Below are positions 1 to 8,743 of a stretch of DNA of 64,000 nt, piece after piece. Under the pieces are notes generated by a model. That model ran no database searches. It worked only from the letters and a program-made list of their open reading frames with translations, and had not been told where the DNA came from. This DNA comes from Fimbriimonas ginsengisoli (GTDB lineage: Bacteria > Armatimonadota > Fimbriimonadia > Fimbriimonadales > Fimbriimonadaceae). Made by a program: the position numbers and the translations under genes. How positions within the stretch are numbered: the first letter of the stretch is position 1; each line of letters starts with the position of its first letter. Where the stretch lies: positions 1 through 64,000 of the forward strand of contig JACOSL010000037.1 in assembly GCA_016179045.1 (NCBI GenBank). Direction: 5' to 3'.

Positions 1-1
1 G

Positions 2-172
2 AACCGCCCCCGCCTCGTCGGAACTCGGCACCCCCTCCTCCCCCGACCAGTCGGGGCAAGAGGGGGAGGCGGACCGCCATCTCGAAACGGCAGGACGTAC
101 CCCAAGGCGCGTCACTCCGCATCCCCCGCCTGAGACCAGGCGGGGGTGGCCCCGAAGGGGACGGGGGCGGTT
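2..172. repeat. Inverted-repeat element with internal hairpins
   Basis: The 11-bp arm AACCGCCCCCG at 2-12 is matched exactly by its complement at 162-172. Inside lies a 9-bp perfect hairpin (CCCCCGCCT at 122-130 pairing with AGGCGGGGG at 137-145), a CCCCGAAGGGG hairpin near 150-160, and a G/C-rich hairpin around 35-70. No gene is visible in 1-325; this element and the palindromic repeat after it fill the stretch. It could be a small mobile element, a structured RNA or a terminator cluster of the gene upstream of the window. Confidence 0.5.
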
Positions 173-192
173 GATCGTCAGCGACGGCGCCC

Positions 193-309
193 ATGCCTCA
201 GCATCGCTGCGGGATGGCTCGTGCCCCCCCGATGTTCAGGCTATCCCATCGCACCGCCCGGAAAGCCTCAGCATTCGCGGCACAACCCATCCGAGGAATG
301 CTGAGGCAT
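193..309. repeat. Family C compound palindromic repeat (REP/BIME-like), copy 1
   Basis: Two imperfect palindromic units lie head to head, and the whole begins ATGCCTCAGCAT and ends ATGCTGAGGCAT. The full element is close to the reverse complement of the copy at 18590-18703, including the internal order of units. Both copies sit directly at the 3' side of minus-strand genes or between genes, as repetitive extragenic palindromes usually do. Confidence 0.75.
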
Positions 310-325
310 CGCGTTCGGTCTTTGC

Positions 326-1672
326 CTACCCGCCTTCCGGCACGCTCAGGTCGAGTCGGGCGGCCAGGTCCCCGTACGGCAACTCCCGCGCGCCGACCCC
401 CCGGGCGGCGCAGAGCGCCGCCGCGATGCCCGCCGCCTCGCCGGTGGCCCGGCACACGGGCTGAATCCGCACCGCGCTCTGGGCGACGAAGTCCGCGCTC
501 AGGCACCGGCCCGCGACCCACAGATTGTCAAGGCCCCGAACCACCAGCGAGCGATACGGGATGTCGTGCCACTCGCCTGGCGGGAACTTGCGATAGTCGG
601 CGCCCTCCTTCAGGTGGATATCGACCGGGTAGCGGTTGCGCGCCACCGCATCGTCGAACTTGCGGCACGACTGGTGGTCGTCCTCGGTCAGCACGTAATC
701 GCCCACCACCCGCCGCGACTCTCGAATCCCCATCAAAGGCGCGATCGCGCTTATATAGCCCTGCGCGCACCCGGGCAGCTTGGCGCGAACGAAGTTGGCG
801 ATCCGAAATATCTTCGCCCGCCCAACCTGATAGGCCCGGCTCATCTGGAACGGATCGAGCGGATCGAGCCCAGCAATGCGGGGCGCGTTGAAAGCCAACT
901 CGCCGGGGCGGCCGTTCACGCTGAAGAACTGGAAATAGCCGAGGTCGTCGGGGGCGAGGATGCCTTCTTCGATCGCCTCGTTCACTCGCGGCCCCAGCAC
1001 CCCCTCCTTGGCCTCGAAAACCCCCGCCTCGACGTAGTCCGCCGTATTGACGCGAAGGATCTCCGCCGCACCTTCGCGAAGCGCCTCCAGGTCCAGATTG
1101 CCCATCGCGAATCGGAGCGTCATGGGTTGATGTTCGCCAGCCGCGTTGCCGCTCATGAGTTCCGCCCCCGCCAACGCGGAAAGTTCGCCGTCGCCGGTGG
1201 CGTCGATAAAGCACTTCCCTTCGATCCAGCGGCGACCCCCGCGGGCCGCGATCTCGACGGCATCCAGGATTTCATGCCTCGGCCTACCCCTGGTGCCGAG
1301 GCTAATTCCTCCGGAAGTCCGCACTTCGATCAGCGTCGCATTGAACAGGCAGGTGACCCCCGCCTGGATGGCAAGCCGATCCAGCACGAGCGCCAGCGCC
1401 ACCGGGTCGTACCAATCGTCCCCATGTTCCAGATCGCCCGCCGGTTGGAGCGCGGTCTGCTCACGCAAAATCTCCAGGTTGAGCCCCCGCGAAAGCTTAT
1501 GGGCGCCGAGGTAGTTCGGCATCAGCGGGGTCACCCAGCCGCCGGTCTGGGTTCCGCCGAGCATTCCAAGCTGTTCGATCACGAGGGTCGAAGCGCCCAC
1601 GCGGGCGGAGGCGATCGCCGCCGCCGCGCCCGCCGTGCCTCCGCCGCACACCACCACATCGAAGGCGTCCAT
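326..1672 (-). CDS. FAD-dependent oxidoreductase
   Basis: A 448-residue flavoprotein of the FAD_oxidored type (PF12831-like). The N-terminus carries a Rossmann dinucleotide-binding motif, VVCGGGTAGAAAA at about residues 7-19, followed by the acidic/hydrophobic ALVIEQ-like strand end. A second FAD-contacting FIDATGDGELS segment lies in the middle, and AGRCLSADFVAQSAVRIQP lies near the C-terminus; these segments are typical of the family. Substrate cannot be told from sequence. The ATG at 1672 is preceded by a TAGACT hexamer eight bases upstream and no Shine-Dalgarno, so the message may be leaderless. The gene stands alone between two repeat-filled gaps. Confidence 0.85.
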   Translation of the reverse strand: MDAFDVVVCGGGTAGAAAAIASARVGASTLVIEQLGMLGGTQTGGWVTPLMPNYLGAHKLSRGLNLEILREQTALQPAGDLEHGDDWYDPVALALVLDRLAIQAGVTCLFNATLIEVRTSGGISLGTRGRPRHEILDAVEIAARGGRRWIEGKCFIDATGDGELSALAGAELMSGNAAGEHQPMTLRFAMGNLDLEALREGAAEILRVNTADYVEAGVFEAKEGVLGPRVNEAIEEGILAPDDLGYFQFFSVNGRPGELAFNAPRIAGLDPLDPFQMSRAYQVGRAKIFRIANFVRAKLPGCAQGYISAIAPLMGIRESRRVVGDYVLTEDDHQSCRKFDDAVARNRYPVDIHLKEGADYRKFPPGEWHDIPYRSLVVRGLDNLWVAGRCLSADFVAQSAVRIQPVCRATGEAAGIAAALCAARGVGARELPYGDLAARLDLSVPEGG

Positions 1673-1680
1673 GCAAGCCT

Positions 1681-1686
1681 AGTCTA
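1681..1686 (-). promoter_or_regulatory. Putative -10 of leaderless FAD oxidoreductase gene
   Basis: TAGACT on the minus strand ends eight bases before the ATG at 1672, which would place the transcription start at or next to the start codon. Confidence 0.4.
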
Positions 1687-1743
1687 GTCTCTTGACGCCG
1701 CTGCAAGTCGGTCGAGCTCTCTAACTTTGGTGGTCCGAGACCC

Positions 1744-1787
1744 ATGCCTCAGCATTCCTCGGATGGTTGTGCCGCGAATGCTGAGGC
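1744..1787. repeat. Family C palindromic repeat, single unit
   Basis: One unit of the family C palindrome, with arms GCCTCAGCATTC and GAATGCTGAGGC around a CCTCGGATG core. The same core occurs in the copies at 193-309 and 18590-18703. It lies upstream of the FAD oxidoreductase gene in a gene-free stretch (1673-2148). Confidence 0.75.
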
Positions 1788-1827
1788 TTTCCCTGCCAGG
1801 TCGCTCTTGCGTGGCACAAGTTGTCTC

Positions 1828-1976
1828 CTCCGCCTTACGGCGGAGGACCACCCCCCGCGCGGCACGCCGCGCGACCCCCGCCGTGAGGCAGGGGTTTTCG
1901 ATTTTCCTTGGCTCGCTCGTCCCGATTTCATCGGGACTCGCTCACCTTGTGTTTCAGGACGCCATCCATGGCGTCC
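1828..1976 (+). repeat. Family A intergenic repeat, copy 1
   Basis: About 150 bp, starting with a CTCCGCC...GGCGGAG hairpin, continuing through a CCCCGCC-type segment and a GGCTCGCTCG...CGGGACTCGCTCACC segment, and ending with a GGACGCCATCC...TGGCGTCC hairpin. The same ordered blocks occur at 30681-30831 (minus), 43192-43371, 43676-43829 and partly at 51036-51078 (minus). The remaining 1977-2136 shows no gene or clear signal. Confidence 0.75.
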
Positions 1977-2136
1977 AAGTGCAATGCCTGCGGGTGGCAT
2001 GGTCTTTAGCCCGTGCGACACGCGACCGCGCAAAGCGGAGCCTGGAGTGCATGACGCTCCCCGGGAATACGCATTAAGCGCGTCAAGGCGCCGAGCAAAG
2101 AGCGCAGGTGTGCCGCCTAAACCTCCTTCGCGCGGC

Positions 2137-2142
2137 TAGAAT
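2137..2142 (+). promoter_or_regulatory. Putative -10 of leaderless dienelactone hydrolase gene
   Basis: TAGAAT is followed by six bases and the ATG at 2149. There is no Shine-Dalgarno in between, so transcription would begin at the start codon. Confidence 0.5.
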
Positions 2143-2148
2143 GCGCAC

Positions 2149-2826
2149 ATGAAAGGCACGCGGATCAAGATCAACGGCGAATCGAACTACGAGGGCTATC
2201 TGGCCGTGCCTGACTCCGGCCGCGGCACGGGCGTCATCGTGATCCAGGAGTGGTGGGGCCTGGTCGGCCACATCATGAACGTCGCCGACCGCTTTGCCGA
2301 GGAAGGTTTCGTGGCCCTCGCGCCCGATCTCTTCCTCGGCAAGACCGCGGAGGAGCCGGAAGAGGCGGGCAAGCTGATGATGGCGCTCAACATCGCGGAG
2401 ACTGAGAAGATCCTCGCCCGCGCGGTCAAGTTCCTGCTCGCCCAACCCGCCACCGAGGGCGAGAAGGTGGGGGTGGTCGGCTATTGCATGGGCGGGCAGC
2501 TCAGCCTGTTCGCGGCCGCGACCAACCCCCAGGTCGGCGCGTGCGCCGACTTCTACGGCATCCACCCGAACGTGCATCCTCCGTTCGCCAATCTGCAGGC
2601 TCCGGTGCTGGGCTTCTTTGCCGAACACGACGACTACGCGAACGCGGCCGCCGTCGCCGCGCTGGATGCGGAGCTCACCCGCGCGGGCAAAGCGCACGAA
2701 TTCCACACCTTCCCCGGCGTCCACCACGCGTTTTGCAACGACGACCGGCCAGTTTACGACGGGGTCGCGGCGGGCCGGGCGTGGAGCCGAATGTTGGAGT
2801 TCTTCCGTCAGAACCTGAAAGCGTGA
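2149..2826 (+). CDS. Dienelactone hydrolase family protein
   Basis: A 225-residue alpha/beta hydrolase of the dienelactone hydrolase family, matching the usual length. The triad is visible: nucleophile Cys113 in GYCMGG, Asp161 in AEHDDY, His193 in VHHAF. The conserved QEWWG segment (33-37) supplies the family's activating Glu. Classical members open dienelactones in chloroaromatic breakdown, but many are general cytosolic esterases, so the substrate is open. It is translationally coupled to the MFS transporter, whose GTG start overlaps its stop codon, suggesting that the transporter imports the hydrolase substrate or exports its product. Confidence 0.92.
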   Translation: MKGTRIKINGESNYEGYLAVPDSGRGTGVIVIQEWWGLVGHIMNVADRFAEEGFVALAPDLFLGKTAEEPEEAGKLMMALNIAETEKILARAVKFLLAQPATEGEKVGVVGYCMGGQLSLFAAATNPQVGACADFYGIHPNVHPPFANLQAPVLGFFAEHDDYANAAAVAALDAELTRAGKAHEFHTFPGVHHAFCNDDRPVYDGVAAGRAWSRMLEFFRQNLKA

Positions 2827-4112
2827 CCAAGCAAGGCGACGCCGCGATCACCAGGGTCCAGACGAGGGCGTTTATCGCCGCCTGGCTGGGCTGGGCGTTC
2901 GACGGCCTAGACGGCTTCTTGTATTCGCTCGTCGCCGTCCCGTTCGTCAAGGAGCTTCTCGGCGGGGCGAGCGCTGGCATGCCGGAGGTGGCGAAGAAAG
3001 CGGCGCTCATCCAGGCCGTGTTTCTCTTCGGCTGGGCGCTGGGCGGCGCGTTCTTCGGCCGCATCGGCGACAAGATCGGGCGAACCCACACCCTCACCCT
3101 CACGATCCTCACCTACGCGCTCTTCACCGGGCTGTCGTTCTTCTCGCAAGCCTGGTGGCACCTGATGATCTTCCGCTTCGTCGCCGCGCTCGGCATCGGC
3201 GGCGAATGGGCGGCGGGCTCCTCGCTCGTGAGCGAAACCCTCCACCCCAAGCACAAGGCATGGGCGAGCGCCACCCTGCAAACCGGCTACATGGCAGGCA
3301 TGATCCTCGCTTCGCTCACCGTTTCGGGCCTTGTGGGCAGCGGGGCATTTCCGCACCGGGCGGTGTTTCTCGTCGGCGTGCTGCCCGCGCTCGCGACGGT
3401 GTGGATCAGGCGGGCGGTGCCCGAGCCGGAAGAGTGGAAAGGCGCGCGCGAGCACGAAAAGATGCCGAGCGTGGCGGCCTTGTTCTCGCCCGCGGTCCGC
3501 AAGGTAACCCTGCTCACCCTCTCGATGACCTCGATCTGCCTCACCACCGTTTGGGCGTTCCTGTTCTTCACCAATCAGGTTCTGCGCGCGCTGCCGGAGG
3601 TCAAGGCGCTCGCCGTGCCCGAGCAGGAGCGCCTCATCACCGGCATCACGATCGTGTGGGTGCTCTGGAACATCGCGGGCAACTACGCGGCGACGTATCT
3701 GGCCAAGTTCACCGGCTATCGCCGCGCGATGGCGGTGATGCTGGTGTTCTCGTTCGTCTCGTACTATCTGGGCTTCCGCGAGCCGCTCTCGCTGGAGGCG
3801 ACGCGCTGGTGGTTCAACATCGCCGCGTTCTTCTCGCTCGGCATCTTCGCCCTGTTTCCGCTCTACATCCCGCCCCTGTTCCCCACTCTCCTGCGCACGA
3901 CCGGCGCGGGGTTTTGCTACAACTTCGGGCGGATCGTGGCGGCGGGCGGGGCGTTGGTTGGAGGGCAGATCATCGCGGGCCACTTCCCCGGGCTCGGGAT
4001 TTGGTGGCTCGGCTTCCTCTACATTCCCGGCATTCTGCTCGCGCTCGTGATGCCGGAGCACGGACCGGGCATGCACGGCGAGCCTGAACTCGCTACTGCG
4101 CCTGCGGTCTAG
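2823..4112 (+). CDS. MFS transporter
   Basis: A 429-residue major facilitator superfamily permease with about 12 membrane segments. The loop motif GRIGDKIGR after the second helix is the MFS signature, and RFVAALGIGGEWAAGSSL resembles metabolite:H+ symporters (sugar/organic acid type). The frame stays open far upstream, but the GTG at 2823 overlaps the hydrolase stop codon (GTGA) and puts the first membrane helix (AFIAAWLGWAFDGLD) at residue 13, the normal position. Substrate is unknown. The pairing suggests uptake of an organic acid or ester handled by the adjacent hydrolase. Confidence 0.9.
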   Translation: MTKQGDAAITRVQTRAFIAAWLGWAFDGLDGFLYSLVAVPFVKELLGGASAGMPEVAKKAALIQAVFLFGWALGGAFFGRIGDKIGRTHTLTLTILTYALFTGLSFFSQAWWHLMIFRFVAALGIGGEWAAGSSLVSETLHPKHKAWASATLQTGYMAGMILASLTVSGLVGSGAFPHRAVFLVGVLPALATVWIRRAVPEPEEWKGAREHEKMPSVAALFSPAVRKVTLLTLSMTSICLTTVWAFLFFTNQVLRALPEVKALAVPEQERLITGITIVWVLWNIAGNYAATYLAKFTGYRRAMAVMLVFSFVSYYLGFREPLSLEATRWWFNIAAFFSLGIFALFPLYIPPLFPTLLRTTGAGFCYNFGRIVAAGGALVGGQIIAGHFPGLGIWWLGFLYIPGILLALVMPEHGPGMHGEPELATAPAV

Positions 4113-4170
4113 CCGCCGTCCTCATTGCCTAACTTGGGTTTAGAATGGTGAGGGAGTTACCTGCGAAGCC

Positions 4171-5007
4171 ATGACACCACGGGACAAGGTCATCCTCAGA
4201 AGGAGCCTCATCGCATTTGTGGCTCTGGCGTACCTTGTCGTCCGGGTGTTCTTCCTTATGGCCTTAGGGCTTCGATCAGACCTCGTGCTCCAAAGAGATG
4301 TCGCGTGGGCACGCTTCGCCAAGCTCGTTCCGGATCACGATTTGCAGAGCCTTGCCAACCGGCTTGCTGGGCTGTCGGAGCGGCGGGCGACCGTCGCCAA
4401 GCCACTGCACACGCCTCGGTGGATGGTTGTTGCTCCCGTATCGGAAGCTGAATGCTCAGCTGAAATCTGGTCCGATGCCGTTGCCCCGAAAATCGCCAGA
4501 GCCTATTGGCTGCCGGCCTTTCGAACCCGCGGCGACGCCTCCTACTGCGTCGAGTTTTCTGGTACACCCGTGACTAGCGAACGGGTCGGTGAGAAGCTTG
4601 TCCACCTGGGCAACCACTCGTTTCCGCTCGTACCACGATCCGATGATCCTGACAGCTTCATCGGTCCTTTGACTCGGCGCAGCGCCCAAGCCCGTAATCC
4701 CTACCTACTCTCCCCCCATAACCGAGAAGTCTTGGAGATCTACACCAGGGCGCCCGATGGCGGGCTACCCGGGCGTTGGGCGCATTTCTCCGAGCACCCG
4801 CTGTACGAGTCGCACTGGTTTTACGACGGGCGTTGGCTGAGCAGCTATGGCCTTTGGGAGCCTGGGACGGCGCGCGACCGGGTGAAACTGACGCTCTGGG
4901 ACCACGGCTACAGCCGGACGCTTTCCTTCGGGCCGCCGACACTGAGGCTGTTTTCGCTCGACAAACCCCGTCCAAGGCGAGCGAACCCGGGAACGCCCAC
5001 GCCATGA
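4171..5007 (+). CDS. Hypothetical protein, one N-terminal membrane helix
   Basis: 278 residues, not recognised. A single hydrophobic segment at about residues 13-33 follows a basic N-terminus, so it is probably anchored with the rest exported. No catalytic motif was found. The C-terminal half is rich in aromatic residues (Trp/Tyr in HWFYDGRW). TAGAAT at 4141-4146 is a plausible -10 and GAGGG at 4150-4154 a possible ribosome site. The stop overlaps the next start as ATGA, so the two are co-translated. Base composition is less GC-rich than the flanking genes, as in several other hypotheticals here. Confidence 0.6.
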   Translation: MTPRDKVILRRSLIAFVALAYLVVRVFFLMALGLRSDLVLQRDVAWARFAKLVPDHDLQSLANRLAGLSERRATVAKPLHTPRWMVVAPVSEAECSAEIWSDAVAPKIARAYWLPAFRTRGDASYCVEFSGTPVTSERVGEKLVHLGNHSFPLVPRSDDPDSFIGPLTRRSAQARNPYLLSPHNREVLEIYTRAPDGGLPGRWAHFSEHPLYESHWFYDGRWLSSYGLWEPGTARDRVKLTLWDHGYSRTLSFGPPTLRLFSLDKPRPRRANPGTPTP

Positions 5008-5444
5008 CCGGTGCACTGCAGCCCAACGAGCCCGCGTGTTGCCCCCGCTGCGGCGCCCATATCACCTTTTGGCGGCTCTTCTTGGTCGGCGGGCCCGATT
5101 ACGTCCTCTGCCCCGCCTGCGAATCTCCCATTCGATTTGGGATAGGATGGCGGGCCAGGTTGGTCCCCCTCGCGGTTTGCACGGGCGGCGTCTTGCTTTC
5201 GATTTGGCACCTCGATTTGCCGTCGTTCTTCGACGTCGGCAGAGTAACTTCTGGCGGCGCTATGTCTGCGATAGCCGCCAGGCTCGTTCAGACCAGACTG
5301 GTGCTTGGTGGTTCGCCGCCTCGTCTGGCTGGTCGAAGCGCGCTCAAAGCACTATGCACCGAATACTGGCTACTCCTGATAACGTGCATCTTGGTGCTAG
5401 GCATCGCTACCATGGTGTTTGCCTCTTGGTTCCAGCTACCTTAA
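5004..5444 (+). CDS. Zinc-ribbon membrane protein, hypothetical
   Basis: 146 residues. The N-terminus holds two Cys pairs (CPRCGAH and LCPACES at about residues 13-45) spaced like a zinc ribbon, followed by two hydrophobic segments, one after the ribbon and one at the C-terminus (ITCILVLGIATMVFASW). The start is the ATG inside the ATGA overlap with the upstream hypothetical gene. Ribbon-plus-membrane proteins of this sort are common and unassigned. No function is proposed. Confidence 0.6.
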   Translation: MTGALQPNEPACCPRCGAHITFWRLFLVGGPDYVLCPACESPIRFGIGWRARLVPLAVCTGGVLLSIWHLDLPSFFDVGRVTSGGAMSAIAARLVQTRLVLGGSPPRLAGRSALKALCTEYWLLLITCILVLGIATMVFASWFQLP

Positions 5445-5465
5445 GTCAAGCGCGAGCCCTGTGGT

Positions 5466-7610
5466 CTAGCCCCCGAACAGCCGCCCAACCTGCTGGATCG
5501 CGACCGCTGCGATGTAGGCGAGCACCGTCATATATGTGAACACGAACACCGGCCATTTCACGCTGTTCGTCTCCCGCTTGATCGTGGCCAGCGTCGACAT
5601 GCACTGGCAGCACAGCGCGAAGAACACCATCAACCCCACCGATGACCAAGGCGTGATGAGCTTCCGCCCGTCGGGCCAAGTCGCGTCGTTGAGCGCCTTC
5701 TGCAGGTCCTGCCGGTGGCTCTTGGCGTCCGAGCCGAGGCTAAAAATGATGCCGAGCGAGGGCACCACCGTCTCCCGTGCCGGGAAGGCGGATAGGATCG
5801 CGGTGGTGATCCGCCAGTCGAAGCCGGCGGGGGCGAACGCGGGCTCCAGGCTCTGCCCGAAACGCCCGAGGAACGAGTTGGCAAGCTGCTGCTGCGTCGA
5901 ATAGCGATCCGCGCCCTGAGAATCCGGCGCCTGCTGGGTTCGCGCGGCGTATTCCGTCCGATACCGCACCTCGGCGTCGGAAGGCCGAGGGAAATAGGAG
6001 AGCCCCCAGATGAGGAACGACATCGCCACGATCACGGTGCCGGCGGTGGTCACGAACACCTTGCCCCTGAAGTACATCGTCAGCCATACGTCGCGCCATT
6101 TCGGCATCTGATACGGCGGCAGCTCGAGCACGAAAGGCAGCCGCCTGCCCCGAAGCATGCGCCGGTTGATGAACCAAACGATGGGGATAGCCACCACCAA
6201 CCCAAGCAGGTGCATTCCGAACAGGCAAACGCCCGCCCAAAACGCGCCGAATTTGGGCTCGACGAACGCTCCGATCATGAGCAGGTACACCGGCAGCCTT
6301 GCACTGCAGCTCATCAAGGGCGCGACGAGGATGGTGGCGAGCCGGCTCTTGGGATCGGGCATGACCCGCGCCGACATGATGCCGGGAATCGCGCACGCAA
6401 AGCTCGACAGCAGCGGAATAAACGCCCGTCCGTTCAGTCCGCACCAGCCTAGAAGCCGATCCATGAGGAACGCGGCGCGCGCCAGATAGCCGGTGCCTTC
6501 GAGCATCCCGATGAAGAAGAACAGGATGAGGATTTGGGGCAGAAACACGAGCATCGCCCCCACCCCGTTGATCAGCCCGTCCACGATCATCGACTGCGCG
6601 ACGGGCGAAAAGGCAAGCATCGGCCTCACCAGATCGCCGAGGCCGTTGATGAGCCACTGAATCCCATCCATCGCGGGCCGCGCGAACGAGTAGATCGACT
6701 CGAACACGAGCAGCATGATCAACCCGAAGGCGGCAAGGCCAAAAACGCGGTGGGTCAGCAGCCTATCGATGTGGTCGGTGCGAGAGCGGCGCGGACCCGA
6801 CTCCGGCTTGCTAAGCACAAGCCGCTCGACGATCCCTGCCCATTCATAGCGAGACGATACGCCCGCCACCGGCCCCTTCTCGCCCGGCGAGCGCAATTCG
6901 GGGCGCACTTCGTCGAACGCCTCGCGCATTTCGGGAGCGTCGCGCAGATAGCTCTGAAACTGTTCGTCCGGCTCCAGCAAGGCGCGCCGAACGTCGGCCC
7001 GCGAGTAGTCGATCCCGCTTCGAGCGAGCCGCTCGCGCAGCTTGCCCACCTTCTCTTCCACCGCATCCGGCAACTCTGCCTCAAACCGCGGCACCCTCGG
7101 GGATTCGAGGTTTCGTGCGATCGCCTCGCGGAGTTCGGCGATCCCTTTCCCCTTGTGCCCCACGACGGGCACGACGTCCGCGCCGAGCAGCTCGGTGAGC
7201 CGCGCCAGGTCCAGCTTCCATTTCCGGCTCGCGACCCTGTCAACCATGGTCAGCGCAACCACTACCGGCAAGCCCGCTTCGCACAGCTGGTGGTAGAAGA
7301 ACAGATTGCGTTCGAGGTTCGAGGCGTCGACCACGCAGACAAGCAGGTCGGGCCGCCTCGAAACGGCCTCGTCGCCCTTGATCGCGCTCACTGCGACCCG
7401 TTCGTCCTCGGAAAGGGGCGCAAGGCTATACAGGCCGGGCACGTCGAGACATTCGACATCCCCAGACGGGAACTTGAGGACTCCCGAAATCCTCTCGACG
7501 GTGACGCCCGGATAGTTGCCGACCCGCTGCCTAGAGCCGGTCAGCGCGTTGAAAAGCGTGGTCTTGCCCGCGTTGGGATTGCCCACGACCGCCACCAACG
7601 GAGTCCCCAC
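5466..7610 (-). CDS. feoB: Ferrous iron transporter FeoB
   Basis: 714 residues. An N-terminal G domain (G1 GNPNAGKTT from residue 10, G3 LDVPGLYSL) is followed by a helical GDI-like spacer and a membrane domain with two Gate-type halves and the CCQCMSTLATIKRET segment common in FeoB. It moves Fe2+ across the inner membrane with GTP hydrolysis. The G4 motif reads TMVD instead of NxxD. The frame is open back into feoA, but GTG at 7610 is the first start after the feoA stop and sets the G1 loop at the usual distance from the N-terminus. It lies 38 bases after feoA in one operon. Confidence 0.95.
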   Translation of the reverse strand: MGTPLVAVVGNPNAGKTTLFNALTGSRQRVGNYPGVTVERISGVLKFPSGDVECLDVPGLYSLAPLSEDERVAVSAIKGDEAVSRRPDLLVCVVDASNLERNLFFYHQLCEAGLPVVVALTMVDRVASRKWKLDLARLTELLGADVVPVVGHKGKGIAELREAIARNLESPRVPRFEAELPDAVEEKVGKLRERLARSGIDYSRADVRRALLEPDEQFQSYLRDAPEMREAFDEVRPELRSPGEKGPVAGVSSRYEWAGIVERLVLSKPESGPRRSRTDHIDRLLTHRVFGLAAFGLIMLLVFESIYSFARPAMDGIQWLINGLGDLVRPMLAFSPVAQSMIVDGLINGVGAMLVFLPQILILFFFIGMLEGTGYLARAAFLMDRLLGWCGLNGRAFIPLLSSFACAIPGIMSARVMPDPKSRLATILVAPLMSCSARLPVYLLMIGAFVEPKFGAFWAGVCLFGMHLLGLVVAIPIVWFINRRMLRGRRLPFVLELPPYQMPKWRDVWLTMYFRGKVFVTTAGTVIVAMSFLIWGLSYFPRPSDAEVRYRTEYAARTQQAPDSQGADRYSTQQQLANSFLGRFGQSLEPAFAPAGFDWRITTAILSAFPARETVVPSLGIIFSLGSDAKSHRQDLQKALNDATWPDGRKLITPWSSVGLMVFFALCCQCMSTLATIKRETNSVKWPVFVFTYMTVLAYIAAVAIQQVGRLFGG

Positions 7611-7647
7611 CTGGAAGTTGGCGTCGAGGACTTCCCCGTGGCAGGTG

Positions 7648-7893
7648 CTACTTGACGATTTCGATCTCAAAGCAGCTTGTCTCGCTCTTGCGGAGGCAAA
7701 GCCGATAGCCGCGCAGATCGATCTCGATGGGATCGCCAAGCGGCGCCACTTTCACGACCGCGAACTCGACGCCCTCGGTCAAACCCATCTCCATGAGGCG
7801 CTCGCACTCGGGGCAGTCGGGATGTGCCGCCAGAATACGGACACGCATGCCCGACTTCAACTGGGCAAAGCTGGTTTTGGCAAGGGCCGGCAT
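7648..7893 (-). CDS. feoA: FeoA family protein
   Basis: 81 residues with the SH3-like FeoA fold pattern: a GMRVRI strand, a two-Cys segment (PDCPEC), RLMEMGLTEG, and a closing GYRLCLRKSETSCFEI strand pair. FeoA works at the cytoplasmic face with FeoB in iron uptake. The chosen ATG follows a TATAGT hexamer by seven bases; a GTG at 7923 would add ten residues but lies upstream of that -10. Upstream 7907-8008 shows no other gene. Confidence 0.88.
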   Translation of the reverse strand: MPALAKTSFAQLKSGMRVRILAAHPDCPECERLMEMGLTEGVEFAVVKVAPLGDPIEIDLRGYRLCLRKSETSCFEIEIVK

Positions 7894-7900
7894 CGCTTTG

Positions 7901-7906
7901 ACTATA
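7901..7906 (-). promoter_or_regulatory. Putative -10 of leaderless feoA
   Basis: TATAGT on the minus strand lies seven bases before the feoA ATG at 7893, with no ribosome site between. No convincing -35 was found. Confidence 0.45.
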
Positions 7907-8008
7907 CCTGAGCGCAAGTTCACGGGTACTCAATCCTATGGACGCCTGGCCACGCCCAATGATCACCGATCATCCACAAGCCCGCGGTGGCGAACACAAG
8001 GGCCCGCC

Positions 8009-8743
8009 TTAGAGCTTGAACAAGCTGTCGTCGGTCTCGGCGTTGGGGTGAAGGTCCACCTCCCAAGTGCTAGTCACGAGCAGCGGAACGAGAATGCCAC
8101 GCGCCGGATCCCCCACCGCCTCGCGGCCCGCGAGTTCGTACAGCACGAGATCGCTGTCCTTCGAGATAAGCATGCGGTATGTGCCGCTAGCGGGAGCTCT
8201 TCCATATTCTCGCCAGTCACCCCCGATCGCGTCCACCGTGCGGTCGCGATAGCTCTGCTGCCCGAGCCAGCGGAGCGTTACCCATTGATTGCGCAGAAAG
8301 CGTAGGTCGGTGAGCCGGCCAAACGCGATGTCGAGAGGCGCGCTCCTATCCTTCAGGCTCGCGGAAGATGCCGCGTAGATGTCCTGGCACGTGTTCACGA
8401 CGCCGTTCTGGGTGACCGCCTCGACCAGACGCTCTTCGGCGGTCAACGGAAGATTGGGAGGCACCGGATAGGAAAAGCGCCTCCCATCGCTGACCACAAG
8501 CCAACTGCGGCCTTCGCCACTGTCGTATGCCTGCCGAATGAAAACAAGGCTCGGTTTCTTAAATTGGACCGTCGTTACGAGCACTTGCTCGGACGAGGCC
8601 ACACGTGTCGTGAGCCGGATCGTGCCGGTCAGGCTCTTCAGCCCTGAGTAGTGCGCCAACATCTTCGAGATCAGTGCGGCGGCACTGGGGGCCTCCGGCT
8701 CCTGGGCGCCAAAAGCAAGGCAGGCGACGAGAGCGGCGATCAT
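8009..8743 (-). CDS. LolA-like / DUF2092-type periplasmic protein
   Basis: 244 residues with a short hydrophobic export signal ending near AFGAQEPEA. The body (MLAHYSGLKSLTGTIRLTT, then KKPSLVFIR and VSDGRRFSY) has the repeated beta-strand layout of LolA-fold proteins, which carry or sense lipids in the periplasm. It is probably not the canonical LolA, since it is an accessory gene in an operon with an adenosyltransferase and glycosyltransferase. Its ATG overlaps the stop of the upstream gene by four bases. Confidence 0.7.
   Translation of the reverse strand: MIAALVACLAFGAQEPEAPSAAALISKMLAHYSGLKSLTGTIRLTTRVASSEQVLVTTVQFKKPSLVFIRQAYDSGEGRSWLVVSDGRRFSYPVPPNLPLTAEERLVEAVTQNGVVNTCQDIYAASSASLKDRSAPLDIAFGRLTDLRFLRNQWVTLRWLGQQSYRDRTVDAIGGDWREYGRAPASGTYRMLISKDSDLVLYELAGREAVGDPARGILVPLLVTSTWEVDLHPNAETDDSLFKL

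Noticed and set aside
2484-2822. Long N-terminus for the MFS transporter
   Set aside because: It is antisense-like noise within the hydrolase gene; the first membrane helix and GTGA coupling support 2823.
7611-7739. FeoB start at the ATG at 7739
   Set aside because: It lies inside feoA and adds residues unlike any FeoB; GTG 7610 puts the G1 loop at the normal place.
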